Origin: Viridothelium virens
Lineage: Eukaryota > Ascomycota > Dothideomycetes > Trypetheliales > Trypetheliaceae
Assembly (NCBI GenBank): GCA_010094025.1
Contig: ML991839.1
Coordinates: 99,985 to 163,984 of the forward strand
Direction of reading: 5' to 3'
DNA length: 64,000 nucleotides
Shown here: positions 45,056 to 57,684 of the stretch, in pieces
Layout of the letters: each line of letters starts with the position of its first letter
How positions within the stretch are numbered: the first letter of the stretch is position 1
Notes under the pieces: generated by a model
Seen by the model: the letters and a program-made list of their open reading frames with translations, nothing else
The model's database searches: none
What the model was told of the DNA's origin: nothing
Translations under genes and position numbers: made by a program

Positions 45056-46895
45056 CTAATACAGCGCGCGACACTCCCAACTTTCTGCATCATCTTCGTT
45101 CCCGAGTCCAACGTATCGCGCCTGAGTGGGAAATGGACATAATGGTCTCTGTCTAATGACAGGAGCCTCAACACTATCATTAGCAAACTTCGTTGCAATA
45201 ATACTGTCCGGTGCTCTGTCTTCTTCTGTCCAAGCCATCAACGCCAACAAGATATCATGCTTCGGGTCACTAAATCCAGGTACTGAATAGACGCTACTTC
45301 CAAGCTCAAAGGGCTGATTAGCTCCTGCAAAGTACCACGGCGCATCGTTAACACTGTTTGCGCAATGCTGCATCCCAGGGACAAGGAAGAAGCGATACCA
45401 ATCATCGAGATTCATCCCCTTTGCAATCATGGTCTTCAGTACTTGCTTGTAAAAGTAAATGCTACTTCCAGTGGCAATGAGGCCGTCACTCAACCCATGA
45501 TAGTGCAAAAGCTTGCCCCCTCTCTTGTAAAACGGCGTCAAATCAAAGTCATCAGCATTCGCCATGCCGGGGTTGATCTGATCGGCGAGCTGAACGGTGC
45601 TATATGAGAAATTGTTGTAGTTCCAATTGGGATCTGATAGCAAAAAGTTCGCGACCCAGCTCGTACCGAGCGAGTTTGGAGAATTTGTCACAGAAGTGTC
45701 GAGAAGGACTGACCACTGCGCTTCTGAGCCAAGAGCCAAGTGAGGGAAAACGAAGGTCTGGTTTGTTTCGACCCAGTCATTGTAGATATGATACAGGGTG
45801 TTGATCTGTGGTCCGGTTAAGCAAGCCGAGGAGTTGGCATCATAAGGAGGTGAATAAGGAGCCGTTGCGTTTGCCGGGGGCGGGCTCTGATCACAAAGCA
45901 AAGTCTCAGGGTAGAAGTCGCAGCCATATGGATCTGATATAATTCCATCGGCGAGGCCGTCTTGAGCATCACATTGACGGAAGACTTCTGCTGAGATCAC
46001 AGGGAAAAGTGAGGCGGGGATGTGGTTTGCACCATTATTAGGTAGGTTGTACAGACCAACCTTTACAGTCCAAGTCTGTAAATGGGTGGTCCACCAAGCT
46101 GGAGCACCAGCTAACACGCCGTCAAAATCTTCGGGAAACATCTGGACTTCTTTCAGTCCTTGACGACCGCCAGTGGAGCAACCGGAATAGTATGAGTAGG
46201 AGATAGATTTGCCATAATAGCTTTTCGTGAGCTCCTTGGCAAGGGAAACTGAGCCGTGCATGGCACGATAACCCCAGTCGGCCTGGCTTTGAGGATCGTT
46301 CAATGCCCAAGAGCCGTCGCCTGTTGAAGAGATATGGCCTGTATCGGTCGACATGGATGCAAAGCCGTAATGGGAATTGGTTCCCATATCATTCCAGTTG
46401 ATTCCGCCTCTGTAACACCAGTTAATTCTTTCCTGAGCTTGGAAAAGGGATAGAAATTCCGAGAGGAGAGGGAATGCAAGGAAACAAGGTTGAAACCATC
46501 TAAGGATGGCATGGAGCGATCTAACTTCGTGATCGAAAATTGACATACCCAAATCCGCCATTTCCAGAGGATATAAAGCGGCCGTTCCAATCCGTAGCTT
46601 GTGGAAGAAAGAGGCCAAAGTTGAAGGAAGAATTCTCCGATGATGGCACGTTAACTGTCACAGCACATAAAGCTGGCAACTTAGTATCGTTGGTTGGAAA
46701 CTCTAGATCTGCGGGACCTCCGCCAAATGTCCCATTAGCTGGGACTGGAGTAACTTCAATTATTGTCGCGTTAGAACCTCCCGGGAGAAGTTGTGACAGA
46801 GATGACTTTGAGCACGTGTTCGAAGTCTCCGCCAGTATCACAGGGACACCAATTGATATATAGGAAATGCAAGCATGCACGAACTGTCGATACAT
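45056..46895 (-). CDS. Secreted tannase/feruloyl esterase family hydrolase
   Basis: 566 residues from exons 46895-46549 and 46409-45056; the 139-bp intron joins SGNGGFG to GGINWNDMG. The N-terminus has a hydrophobic signal region (ISIGVPVILA). The alpha/beta-hydrolase triad is visible: Ser at about 194 in GCSTGGRQG, Asp at about 424 in HGLSDG and His at about 464 in PGMQHC. The Cys next to Ser (GCS) and the Cys after His (QHC) are the pair that forms the family's characteristic disulfide. Several NxT/NxS sites fit secretion. Members cleave gallate esters of tannins or ferulate esters of plant cell walls; which one cannot be told from sequence. It sits next to a Zn2Cys6 regulator and an MFS transporter. 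Confidence 0.93.
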
Positions 46896-48642
46896 CTTTT
46901 CTCCTCCACAGTCCTTGGGTGATATGAGAGTTTGAGGACACCAGCTAGATTAAGAATATCGACGTAGGCGAACCAATAGTAAGACAAGAACACAGATGGC
47001 TGTCAAATTAGCAGAGATGGATAACTCACTGCAGGAGCCGATAGTCCAAACTTCTGGCTATATACTCCAATTTCAACTCATGCTGCTGTGTCCAACTTGA
47101 TGTCATTGCACTAAAAGGGTGCGACTCATACCCTGGCGACCGTCTGGACATTTCGGCTATTAGAGACGGGTTCTCATCTTCTTCATTTCTATCATTGCCG
47201 TGGGTAATAGGCTAGCTTCACTTCTTGGGGTGCTGCATACTGTACCACAAGGAATTGCGGGGAAGACCCGAGTATCAACCGTGCTAGGGTGTCAAGCTTT
47301 GAAAGATCCTGGAACGATCTGAAGGTACAATAATTACTCCGAAGGTGTTTGCGGAAGCGGAAGTCGGCCAAGTACCTGTACATTGGTACTCTGGAAGCAA
47401 TTTTCGCCTCCGCTTGGTTGGAGCTTCAACTACCTATAGGTACCTTACGGAGTACTCCATAGAGAACGTCAGAAATATTGAAGGGTTTCGAAATATTCAT
47501 CCTACGCTAGCCAGCAGCACCCTGTCAGCTAAGAGTGGCAATCACTAACCTTACTAATGATGGAGCTTCTGCTACGTGATATCAAATCAGGAGTTGACGG
47601 GAGTGAGAGGTTTCCTTCTCGAACTTCTCCTGGTTTAGGATTCTGGCAGATTGAAATTCGGCTTTCCATTACTCTATATGCACGACACTCACACTTACAA
47701 GAGAGGTGCTGCCTTAACAGCCTACAACCGCCAATTTTTATGCATTATTGCCTGTGAACCAATGTGCTCCTGGAATGATTTATCCAAGCTGTCCATAGGA
47801 AATACGTACGCTTCTGTAGTCAAGTCTTGCTTACTCTCTTTTCACGATGTTCAAGCCCGTGTGCGGTACACGCCTTGTGAAGATTAAAACGATGCTACGA
47901 AATGACTTGAACGCCGATCAATCACCAACCCGCATGCTTCCTCACATTTCTTTGACCTAGGATCTACACATAGGTACAGCAATGCAGTGGTGGCGTGCCC
48001 AGAGCCACCCAGCAGGAAGAATGCGGAAGGAATTTTACCAATGCCTTGCCTTGGAGAATTGAAGTTCATCGCACATAATATGTCTTCCGTGGTAGTGCAG
48101 CATGGAGGCATAGAAAGGTTATGCACGTACGCTAATCCGAACCTCTGTTGACAGACTGGATCTGTTTGGCTGGTACCTAGCTCCCATGGAATGGTCCAGA
48201 TTTCGTTGCAATGGGAACACGAATCTGCGTCAGTTGCTGCACTGATTGTCAAGATGGCTTCCGTTATTATAGAAGGAATGCAAAAAGGTATTAGGTGTGA
48301 AGTGATTCCGAAGATATGTTTTCCCAAGAGAGATACACTTTTCTTATAGCGACGTCTGACGGACTACAGATATAACATCTAAGAGACTATAACATGCCGA
48401 GTCTCCCATCGAACTGCCTTAATGCATGCAAGATTTTTGTCCAGTTCACAAATATTCGACTGAGTATCTTACAACATCTTAACTTTTTTCACGTGGACCA
48501 AAGCGAAGCCCGCGGCTAATTTCGCCCATTAGTCCAATCATGTAGGTACCCGGAGCAAATGCGGCACTCTTGTTTTCCTCAACACCGAAGGAATTCCTAG
48601 ACGCCGACATAATATAATCGCATACAGCTGTTTAATGTGTCT
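46896..48642. other. Intergenic, 1.75 kb, with one doubtful Cys-rich ORF
   Basis: This is the promoter of the tannase-family gene. It includes TACCTATAGGTA (47431-47442), TTACGGAGTACTCC (about 47445) and a GCGGGGAAGACCCG stretch (about 47257-47270) that only loosely resembles the CCGCGG element. A Cys-rich open frame at 47884-48258 (-) is listed separately. Confidence 0.4.
47884..48258 (-). CDS. Doubtful Cys-rich open frame
   Basis: A minus-strand frame without a good ATG. It encodes a Cys-rich stretch (about ten Cys, including CSHC and a PPCC pair), then GKIPSAFFLLGGSGHATTALLYLC and CEEACG. The pattern looks more protein-like than most chance ORFs here and could be the main exon of a small secreted protein. 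I cannot find a convincing upstream exon or signal peptide, so it may be chance. Confidence 0.2.
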   Translation of the reverse strand, partial: AILTISAATDADSCSHCNEIWTIPWELGTSQTDPVCQQRFGLAYVHNLSMPPCCTTTEDILCAMNFNSPRQGIGKIPSAFFLLGGSGHATTALLYLCVDPRSKKCEEACGLVIDRRSSHFVASF

Positions 48643-49106
48643 TCAAATGGTTCCCAACGATTCGCTGACGCCTTTGGGTAGCGGGCCGGCAGTATTTTGA
48701 GGGGGATATTCTCCTGCGTAATAGTAAAATGCTCGTCGTGTGATTTCTGAAACATGTTCTGGGAGGTAGAGAGATGCGGCGATGAGGATCATGGAGAGAA
48801 TTAAGAACAGGAGTGAATCTAAAATGTAAAAAGCAAATAGTTAGGAATTGCACAATTCTAATAGAGAAGCTCGTACGAGAGATAGATGAAGGAAAACCCA
48901 TTACAGGCTCACTTACTGAAAATAAATTTCTCCGTAGGCGTGAGCATATACAATGAGAAGGTAACTTCATATTGATAATGCTTGCGCTGGAGCCAATGGA
49001 GGGATTGAGTAGGTTGTAGCATGATGGGAACCAGAAGAATAAGAACGACCGCTGCTGCCAGGGAAGAGAAAGCAACAGATGCAGAGGGTAGAAATCCAAG
49101 GTCCAT
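48643..49106 (-). CDS. Small membrane protein of unknown function (121 aa)
   Basis: Exons 49106-48917 and 48818-48643; the 98-bp intron (GTAAGT...TTTTAG) joins EKFIF to NSLLFLIL in frame. The protein has an N-terminal membrane segment (VAFSSLAAAVVLILLVPIML) and a polar middle (HYQYEVTFSLYMLTPTEKF). A second hydrophobic segment (LLFLILSMILIAASLYL) spans the residues after the junction. A conserved-looking tail follows (PEHVSEITRRAFYYYAGEYP). I do not recognise the family. The splice sites and two clear membrane segments make it a credible gene. It is divergent from PEX1, with 460 bp between starts. Confidence 0.65.
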
Positions 49107-49566
49107 CTTGAGACAAAGGGGAACGGTTATGTTGGGAGTCAGGTTCAGAAGGGAGAGCAGCAGGTCAGAGCAAGGTCAAGAGTGTGAAGATTGTGAGGAT
49201 CCGGACGTCGTGTCAACATAGCCCACAAGTCGCGATCGTTCGCGAGCTTGATTTTTGGAACAGTAACAACTCCAAAGGGCGTAGCTGTGAGAAAGACCAT
49301 CGATGAAGGGAGGACGAAAGCTCCCGGACAATTTCCGACGCGTCGGGCAGCCACCCACCGACTCCGAAGCTGCCAAAGCACATGCAAACAAGGCCAAACA
49401 TGGCGATCATCCTTAGGCTATTACGAGGTAGGTACCTAAGGCAATGAACCCTGCCCGCACATGCCTCGGCCCAGCAAGCAACCTCCAAAATAAACACTTG
49501 ATAATCTATGGTGAGCGGCGAAACATTTACCATGAGGTTTGAACATTGATCTTATATGCCTGTGCT
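49107..49566. promoter_or_regulatory. Divergent promoter: small membrane protein (-) / PEX1 (+)
   Basis: 460 bp between start codons. It contains the TAGGTACCTA palindrome at 49429-49438. No other specific site is recognised. Confidence 0.45.
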
Positions 49567-52500
49567 ATGGCAGCTCCATCGAAGCGAGGTCCATCACTAC
49601 AGGCTGAAGCAGCTCTTGTTCATCAATTGAAAAATTGTCTGGTGAACCTTCCTCCGTCCTTGGTAGCTGTGTTGATTTATGCAAATACTGTTTGTCCCCT
49701 TGTCCAGTATGGTCTTCGCTCTCTTTAACCAATTATTCTTCCTTCTCAGCTCCCGCAAAACGTCGTTGTCGAACTCAATTTTCGGCAAAACACTCCTCGA
49801 ACAACCGGTAATGATGTCGCTTCTCAGCGAAAGTCGGTGTTCTTGGGCTGGACTGGTATGCAGACGACATCGAAGCTGGCATCAGTAGTCGGAAAGGATG
49901 GTATTGCGGGTAGTCGAGGGCCTTCTCGGGAAGATGAGATCAACATCGTCGAACTTGACGCAACATTCGCCCGGCTACTGGGCATAAGCCAGGGCCAGAA
50001 GGTGTTTTCGGGGCTACTCTTATATAGTCGATGCCCCAGAGCTAATTATGATTGGTAGGTTAATATCAATTTGCATGTCGATCCTCCTGAAGCACATACC
50101 GTTCACATAGAGCCGCTGACGCCGTCAGACTGGGAGAGTAGGTAAGATATTGGCTGCGATACGTCCTCTTATGCTAATTAAGAAGTTATCGAGCTACATG
50201 CCAATTTCTTAGAAGTCAACTTCGTCTCTCAAATCCGAGTCTTACCGAGCCCATCCGCCTCTGGACAGCCTAGCCATCCACTAACCCTTCACCTGTCGCC
50301 CACATCTACCGCCAATGTAATCGTTACTTCTCTTAGTCCTCCACTACCTTCCACAGCAACCTTCGCCAAAATATCTGGAGACAATGCCGAGGTTATTGTG
50401 GCTCCAAAAGCTCGTCAAAAGACACCACGAAGTTCGGGAAGAGAGAGCAAAAGCGTGGCCAGCGCCGGCCGGAAGAGCACAGGAGGCAAAAGTGGTACAA
50501 GCACCGTTCGACACGCAAGTGTCCGGACGGATACGCAGATCAGGGATCCTATCTTCTTCCGTGGACTGGATTATGAAGTCATTGCGGACAGATTTGATGA
50601 GCAACAAGACTCGAAGAACGAGGGACTTCAGGTTTGGGTTGATTCTGACGCACTTCTCTCCAAGGCGTTGCGAGGAGTTCGTTGGGTTGCGGTCTCTATT
50701 GTCAGACCCGGTGGCCTACAAGAGCCTCGCGAAATGCAAAGTAGTGGACAAGCCTCCAAAGAATTGGAACCCAGTCCAAGGATAGTAGCAAAATTGCAGG
50801 CTTGGGAGAACGCGCCGGACAGTCGCCATGCAGCTCTTTCATCCCAATTGTGCGCCATTCTACACTCGAAGAATCTTGTGGGAGAGCTTATCAGGATTGA
50901 GGCTGCTCCAACACAAGTCCATAAGCTGCACATGACGCCATCTTCAGAGGCAAAAGATTACTCTCCCCGAAAACTTAAGATCTTTCCCTTTTCAACTGCA
51001 ACAGCCGCCAATGGTAGCGGTCTTCATTTTGGTGGCGATACCAATGCTGAGAAGGAAGAAGCTACTAAAAGATTAGGTGCTCTTTTCGTAGGTGCGGAGG
51101 ATGGAAATGGTCTACTATGGGGACCCGTGACAGACGGTATGATCCTCCCACCTGTAGATTCTGAAGCAGACGGGACTCTTTGGTCAGGGGGTCTCCTTCG
51201 ATTCGATCCACCCCCGATGACAGGCAAGGATGGACGTCAGGTTTCTCTCAGCTGGTATTCTGGATCTGAGAAGAAGCTTACAATGGAGTTGCAGCCTCCC
51301 ATCCCCAAGCCAAGCATTTTCAACGACGACTCTTTCTCCGGGGAGGCTCTTCCAAAGGACTCTCCAGAATTGGTTGGCATTGAAATAGCCAGACAAGACA
51401 CAGCAAGGAATCTCATTCATTTCTCTTCCGTTCTGGTCACTGGCGGGCTTGGGTCTGGTAAGACTTCTTTAGCTCAGCTGATCAGCCATTATCTTCGACG
51501 CCAATTCCTTTATCATGTGACATACTTTCACTGCAGAACATTGATCACAGATGAAATCCGGATATCAACAATCAAGGAAACGCTCAGCCGCATCTTTGCG
51601 AGGGCAGCATGGGGAGCTCGGCTTGGTGGTCGTGCTCTGGTTGTTCTGGATGACCTCGACAGACTATGTCCGACAGAGACAGAGCTTCAAGTAGGGGGAA
51701 ACAACGAAAGAAGTCGTCAAATTAGCGAGATTTTGTGTGCCATCGCTCGCCAGTACAGCTCTTTTGACTCTCCAGTCATCCTTCTTGCTACAGCACAGAG
51801 CAAGGAAGCGTTGAACAGTATCGTTATTGGTGGACATGTGATTCGAGAAATTATCAACCTCTCAGCGCCCAACAAAGAGACTCGTAGGGAAGTGCTAGAA
51901 GCACTCACATATCGGTCTAACAACGACAAAAGCGGACTCGCTGCAGTCAGCACTTCACGCTTCACAGATCAAGGTAGAGTGAAAGGTGTTTTCATGGGCG
52001 CACAAAACTCAGACAGTCGTCCAAACTCTGCTGGAGAAGATGACACTTTCGTCATCAGTCCCCAAATCGACTTCTTAGATATTGCCGGTCGAACCGACGG
52101 CTACATGCCAGGCGACCTTTCACTCCTTGTCTCCCGGGCACGTAGCGAGGCTCTAATACGCGCCATCAACGGTTCTACAACCGGCAAAGTCGAACTCTCA
52201 TCCGAAGACTTTGTATCTGCTCTACGCGGTTTCACTCCTGCATCTCTTCGTACTGTATCTCTTCAAACCTCATCGACCTCATTCTCCTCTATTGGCGGAT
52301 TGAAATATACTCGTCAAATTTTGCTAGAGACGTTACAATATCCGACTACCTACGCGCCTATCTTTGCCAATTGTCCTCTACGTTTACGATCCGGCTTACT
52401 TTTATATGGATACCCCGGCTGTGGGAAGACACTTCTAGCCTCTGCCGTAGCTGGTGAATGCGGTCTCAATTTCATCAGCGTGAAGGGTCCTGAAATATTG

Positions 52501-53484
52501 AACAAATACATTGGCGCCAGCGAAAAGAGCGTAAGAGACCTCTTTGAGCGCGCTCAGGCTGCAAGGCCATGTGTCCTCTTCTTTGATGAGTTTGACAGTG
52601 TAGCACCTAAGCGAGGACACGATAGCACAGGTGTCACAGACCGAGTAGTGAACCAACTACTAACGCAGATGGATGGAGCGGAGGGATTGACTGGCGTATA
52701 CGTTCTGGCAGCGACGAGTCGGCCTGACCTAATTGATCCAGCTCTTTTGAGGCCGGGACGATTAGACAAGAGCTTGATCTGCGATTTGCCAAATATTGAG
52801 GACAGAGTTGACATTTTGCGGACCGTTTGCGGAAAGCTCAAAATTGACGATTCCGTATTGGAGGATGGAGAAGGAGGGCATAATGTCCTTGAAATCGCTA
52901 AACGTACTGAAGGTTACTCCGGTGCTGACCTGCAAGCCGTCATTTACAACGCTCATCTTGAGGCCATTCACGATATTCTCCGGGTTGACGCGAACGGTCA
53001 GACCGATTATCTAAGTGGACCTCAGAGCAAAGACCCAAAATCAAGCAACCATATTCGAGCTCCACGAAAGACACCGGATTTCATCCATTTCCGCTTTGGC
53101 GATCAATCATCGTCTGTTACAACAAATAATGGCGTGGAAGAGACATTCAATAGAGACCTTACAGAGCGCTCCAGGATTGCCGAGCAGCTTGCGAGTCTTC
53201 AGCTGCAACGTAGAAGACAAAAGGAGCTCACTCGCGCCTCACGACATTTTACCCAAACGCATGAGGTCGAGCGAGAAGAAGGCGAAGAAGAAGATAAAGA
53301 GACCGAGCCGGTGATCTCGTGGCCTCATCTAGAATCCTCTCTGCAGGCTACACAACCCAGTATTAGCCCAGAAGAGCGAATGCGATTGGCGCGAATTTAT
53401 CGGGAGTTCGTAGTAGGTAGGAATGGAGAAATGCCGAGTGGGCAAGGTGGGAGCGAAATTGGGGGAAGAACGAGTTTAATGTAA
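49567..53484 (+). CDS. PEX1: Peroxin-1 (PEX1), AAA+ ATPase of peroxisome import
   Basis: 1250 residues from exons 49567-49689, 49750-50001, 50059-50137 and 50186-53484. The splices rebuild the N-terminal domain: NCLVNLPPSLVAV, LPQNVVVELNF, GISQGQK-VNINLHVDPPEAHTVHIEPL and TPSDWE-IIELHANFLEVNF. Two AAA modules follow. D1 has Walker A GGLGSGKTS at about 571 and the non-canonical Walker B VVLDDLD, as is usual for Pex1. D2 has Walker A GYPGCGKTLLAS at about 893, Walker B VLFFDEFDS at about 949, and the SRH segment DPALLRPGRLDKSL. Pex1 pairs with Pex6 on the peroxisome to extract ubiquitinated Pex5 for reuse. The first ATG in MAAPSKRG begins the domain, so the start is firm. Confidence 0.96.
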
Positions 53485-53834
53485 ACTTACTAGGAGATGA
53501 TAAATATTCATTTTCGCATCTATTGCCGCGCTTCAGAATTGATAGTATTTTATAAATTCCAACCTTGATCAGAACTTGGTCACATCAAACGTAGCAAGAG
53601 CGATTTATTTCGTATTCCAGCCCCTTCGTGTGACGGTTTCCCCACACTGCCCCATTCCAAGGGTAACCTGAACGCTAGGTACGCTGTAGCGAACCCTGCC
53701 GAGCATGCGAGCTCCACGCTAATACCTAACCATGCCCCTCGCCAATCGCTCAAAGTCCAGATTTTTATAACGAAAAGCTCCAAGCTCCAAGCTCCAAGCT
53801 CCGATTCACGTTCATTTATATTAATTCAGTGGTC
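53485..53834. other. Intergenic: PEX1 3' flank and RIB4 promoter
   Basis: It contains a heptanucleotide tandem repeat AGCTCCA (about four copies, 53775-53802) just before the RIB4 start. Nothing else is seen. Confidence 0.5.
53775..53802. repeat. 7-bp tandem repeat AGCTCCA, about four copies
   Basis: Near-perfect copies lie 33-60 bp before the RIB4 start codon, probably in the 5' leader or core promoter. Copy number is likely variable between strains (inference). Confidence 0.8.
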
Positions 53835-54619
<785 letters not shown>

Positions 54620-55616
54620 AACATGCAAATTATCGGATCAGCCATGAGTTGAGACTCTGACGGTTGTAATCGGAACCTAATTCATGTGATGAGCTGAGAA
54701 CGACTGGTCAAAACCCTTGGGAAAAGTATGGCTGCGATTTCACACAAGCATAGCTTCATTCGTTCATCCAGCTGAGCACAAGAACGCTGAATAAACTACA
54801 GCCATAGAATCGACTTCGGAATTGTACTATGATCCGGAGTCGCACTTGTACTGGAGTTTGAGTTCGGAGCTTGAGGAGTACTGGTACCCAAGACTTCCGC
54901 TTTGGGCAAGAAGTCAAACCGTGTAATGGCTGTACTCTGGCGGATGCTATGCAAGTAGCTTACAAGAGCTCTCAACCTCCTAATCGAAGTTCAATTCTTC
55001 AAATCCTTTCCTCATTGCCGCTCTACTCATCGATACATCATTGCCTTTATGCGGCAAATGTTCATTCATTCGAGGAGAGATTTCTCTTTCAGTCTTAATG
55101 TCTCTACAGACTCTCGTGTAATTGCAATGATTCCGCCGAGCTTTTCCACATTTATCCGGTCGTATCTTGGGCCCCATATACCCACCTTCGATCCTTTGAG
55201 TGCGGAGAAGCGTAAGATAGTTACCGCCTTTCGTTCGTGTTGAACTTTCTTCTGATGCTCAAGCAATCGAATTTGTTCTCTACGTGAGATATATTCGCCA
55301 CAAAACACTCTCCATAACAGCAGGGCGATTTAGCATGGGATCGGCAATGGAAATGATCACGAGTGTCATAAAAAAGGCGGACGAGTAGAAACCGAAAGAA
55401 TTGGATGTAATGAGGGAGAAATTCTTAGTCTGGACTTCCAAATCGAAGGGTATCTATACTATAGTTGCGATTATACATACATGACTATCACCAGAAAAGG
55501 AATTCCATAATAATATATCTTACACTTCTCAAGCTGACTTTTGAAGCATATTTCTTGCGTACACCATCCAACAAAACCAGAGTCGAAGAATCGCTAGAGC
55601 CCCTTACTCAGAGAGC
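54620..55616. other. Convergent intergenic region, 1 kb
   Basis: This is 3' flank of RIB4 and of the cupredoxin gene. No gene, RNA or repeat is recognised. Confidence 0.45.
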
Positions 55617-56162
55617 TCATGCCTTAAAAGCAATGGATACGTGATCCGCCCTCTTGCGCTCCTTGTTAGAGCTACCTGAAGAAGAACCAGCGAAGTTGGT
55701 AAGAGTACCGCCGGTGATCTGGTTGGCTGGAGTGTTGGTCTCGGCCTTGGAAGCAGCACGCTGGAACTGCACCAATGACGAGGGATCGTCGTCGTTCTCA
55801 CTGGGGTTGATGACGTGGACCATTCCAGCCTGACAGTGCTGAGCCTGAGCGCAGTAGACGGGAATGGGGTTGGTATCGGCAACGTTGACGGTGAAGCTGG
55901 GTTGCTGGCCGTTGGTACCTTGGTTTGCAGGAACGAAGCCGGAGTTGAATTGAAGAGGATTGCCAGGCTGGCAAGCGGCATTGAAGTCCCCAAAAGTGAC
56001 CGTATGGTTATTCGTCATATAGGTGAAAGTGACGGTGTCACCTGGTTGGGCCGTGGTCGATTGAGGTTCGAAGGTCAGCCCATTATCCTGACCGACAGCG
56101 ACAGCATGGTTGGCTGCGTAGGCAAGGGGAGCAAGAGCAACAAGGGCGACCTTGGAATACAT
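55617..56162 (-). CDS. Secreted cupredoxin-domain protein
   Basis: 181 residues, single exon. The signal peptide is MYSKVALVALAPLAYAA. It is followed by a plastocyanin-like domain with AVGQDNGLTFEPQSTTAQPGDTV, NNHTVTFGDF and VYCAQAQHCQAGMVHVIN. His in NNHTV with Cys/His and Met in the second block fit the copper-ligand pattern of blue copper proteins; the ligand assignment is by family analogy. A Ser/Asn/Lys-rich tail without a clear GPI signal follows. Proteins of this class are common in fungal secretomes, are often called extracellular serine-rich proteins, and mostly lack a proven role. A TATA box lies upstream at 56380-56387. Confidence 0.9.
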   Translation of the reverse strand: MYSKVALVALAPLAYAANHAVAVGQDNGLTFEPQSTTAQPGDTVTFTYMTNNHTVTFGDFNAACQPGNPLQFNSGFVPANQGTNGQQPSFTVNVADTNPIPVYCAQAQHCQAGMVHVINPSENDDDPSSLVQFQRAASKAETNTPANQITGGTLTNFAGSSSGSSNKERKRADHVSIAFKA

Positions 56163-57684
56163 TCTGATCTGTTCTTAAGAAGAGATCTTTGTAATTATAT
56201 TAAAATTTAAGAAAGAATGACAAGTCTGGCTTGTTGAGCTTTGGGCTGATCTACAGCAAGTAAATATCAGATGCTAACGAATGAATGAGCCTGCTCAGAA
56301 ATGAACGAAAGAGGTATTAAGGTCAAGCTGGAAAAGTTGAAGAAGCTGATGATCGTGAAAGAAGCAATGCCAAGCCTCATTTATATACCTTTTTGGAAGA
56401 TTACAGTCTTCCATGCCTACTTCGGACTACGCTTCATCAGTGACACGACTATCTTCAAGTTCATCTGGCTAGGTACTTTGATACAGCCAGGAGCATTACC
56501 TGGATGATACTTGAAGCGTTGTATCGCCAAATCTCCCTTTGAGAAAATGAGCGGGTTGACGTTCGGGAACCAGTTCAGTATCGACCCTCCCCCGCAGGTT
56601 CAAGAATTATCCACCATTTGCGTTGAACGACGGTCCAGATCGAATTGAATACTCAAGAGGTGTTTGGTGATGATCCAGAGCCGAATGGGCAATAGTGAGG
56701 CATCGACTGTATCCGTATGCTGGACCGTGTGGCGTTATTTGCAACGATTGTCGTGTAACGTCATCCCCTTGTTAGGTAAATGACTCAATCTCAACAACTC
56801 AGGAACGCGTGTGCCTGACACGGACACCTGTCGACCACAATTTTCCTGGCATGCACGTATCCTATGTGTCAGTATCAGGAGTTGCCCAAACTTTGGATCA
56901 CCAAATATCAGTCAAAGCCTCGATTTGCGATTCAGTCATTTGAGTTGATGTTCTCTGAGTTTCGCGCGAGGTGCGGAGGCAGTGACTCTTCACCACTATC
57001 GAGTACGGTACAGGTCAGCGGAACAGTCGCCTGAAATCCTGGCAAACGGTTGCACAGGTTGCTCAATAGCCACGCGGCTCGACCTCTCTGACATGGAGAA
57101 ATTTGTGAACAGAACGATCGAGAAGTAATTACAATAGGTCGACGTCGTCTCAGCTTGCCAAGCTTGAAACGGAGAGTTGCGACAACGTCTGAGACGCAAC
57201 ATCATTTGCCCACATAGCTGACACGGAAAATTCGACGACAGTGAAGTCCTCAATCATATGATTCTGCCTCTTTCTATCCGTCCTTCCATTCTCCTTGGCG
57301 AAACCATCGCCCTTTAGCGGCTCATGGCGAAACATCCTCCTAGTGCGATCTCTGACACACCTCAAGCAATACTCTTGGACTAGTCACTGGTACCGGCTCA
57401 CGACATTCTCATCTGAAGATATGCGAGAGTCCCTGAGAAAGTCTGGAGATATGGTCTCGACCACGATCGGGCGACAAAATCTCAAACGAATGTACAGGTT
57501 CGGTTCGGTTAGGCCTGCTGAGAATCACTCAAGGATGGCCCAGACTTTCTAAAATTTCTAGGTTCCTCGATTTTGTCCGCACGGGTTCATGCCCAACTCA
57601 ACAGCTCCTGCTTCCGCTCATTGCTACGGAACCTTCCCCTCCGATGTCCATACCAACGTGACTATGGAGGGGACCATTAGGCCC
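56163..57684. other. Intergenic, 1.5 kb
   Basis: This is the promoter of the cupredoxin gene on the left and the 3' flank of the monooxygenase gene on the right. Short overlapping ORFs at 56996-57552 have no convincing protein character. Confidence 0.4.
56380..56387 (-). promoter_or_regulatory. TATA box of the cupredoxin gene
   Basis: TATATAAA on the minus strand, about 220 bp before the cupredoxin start codon. This implies a leader of roughly 180-190 nt. Confidence 0.5.
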
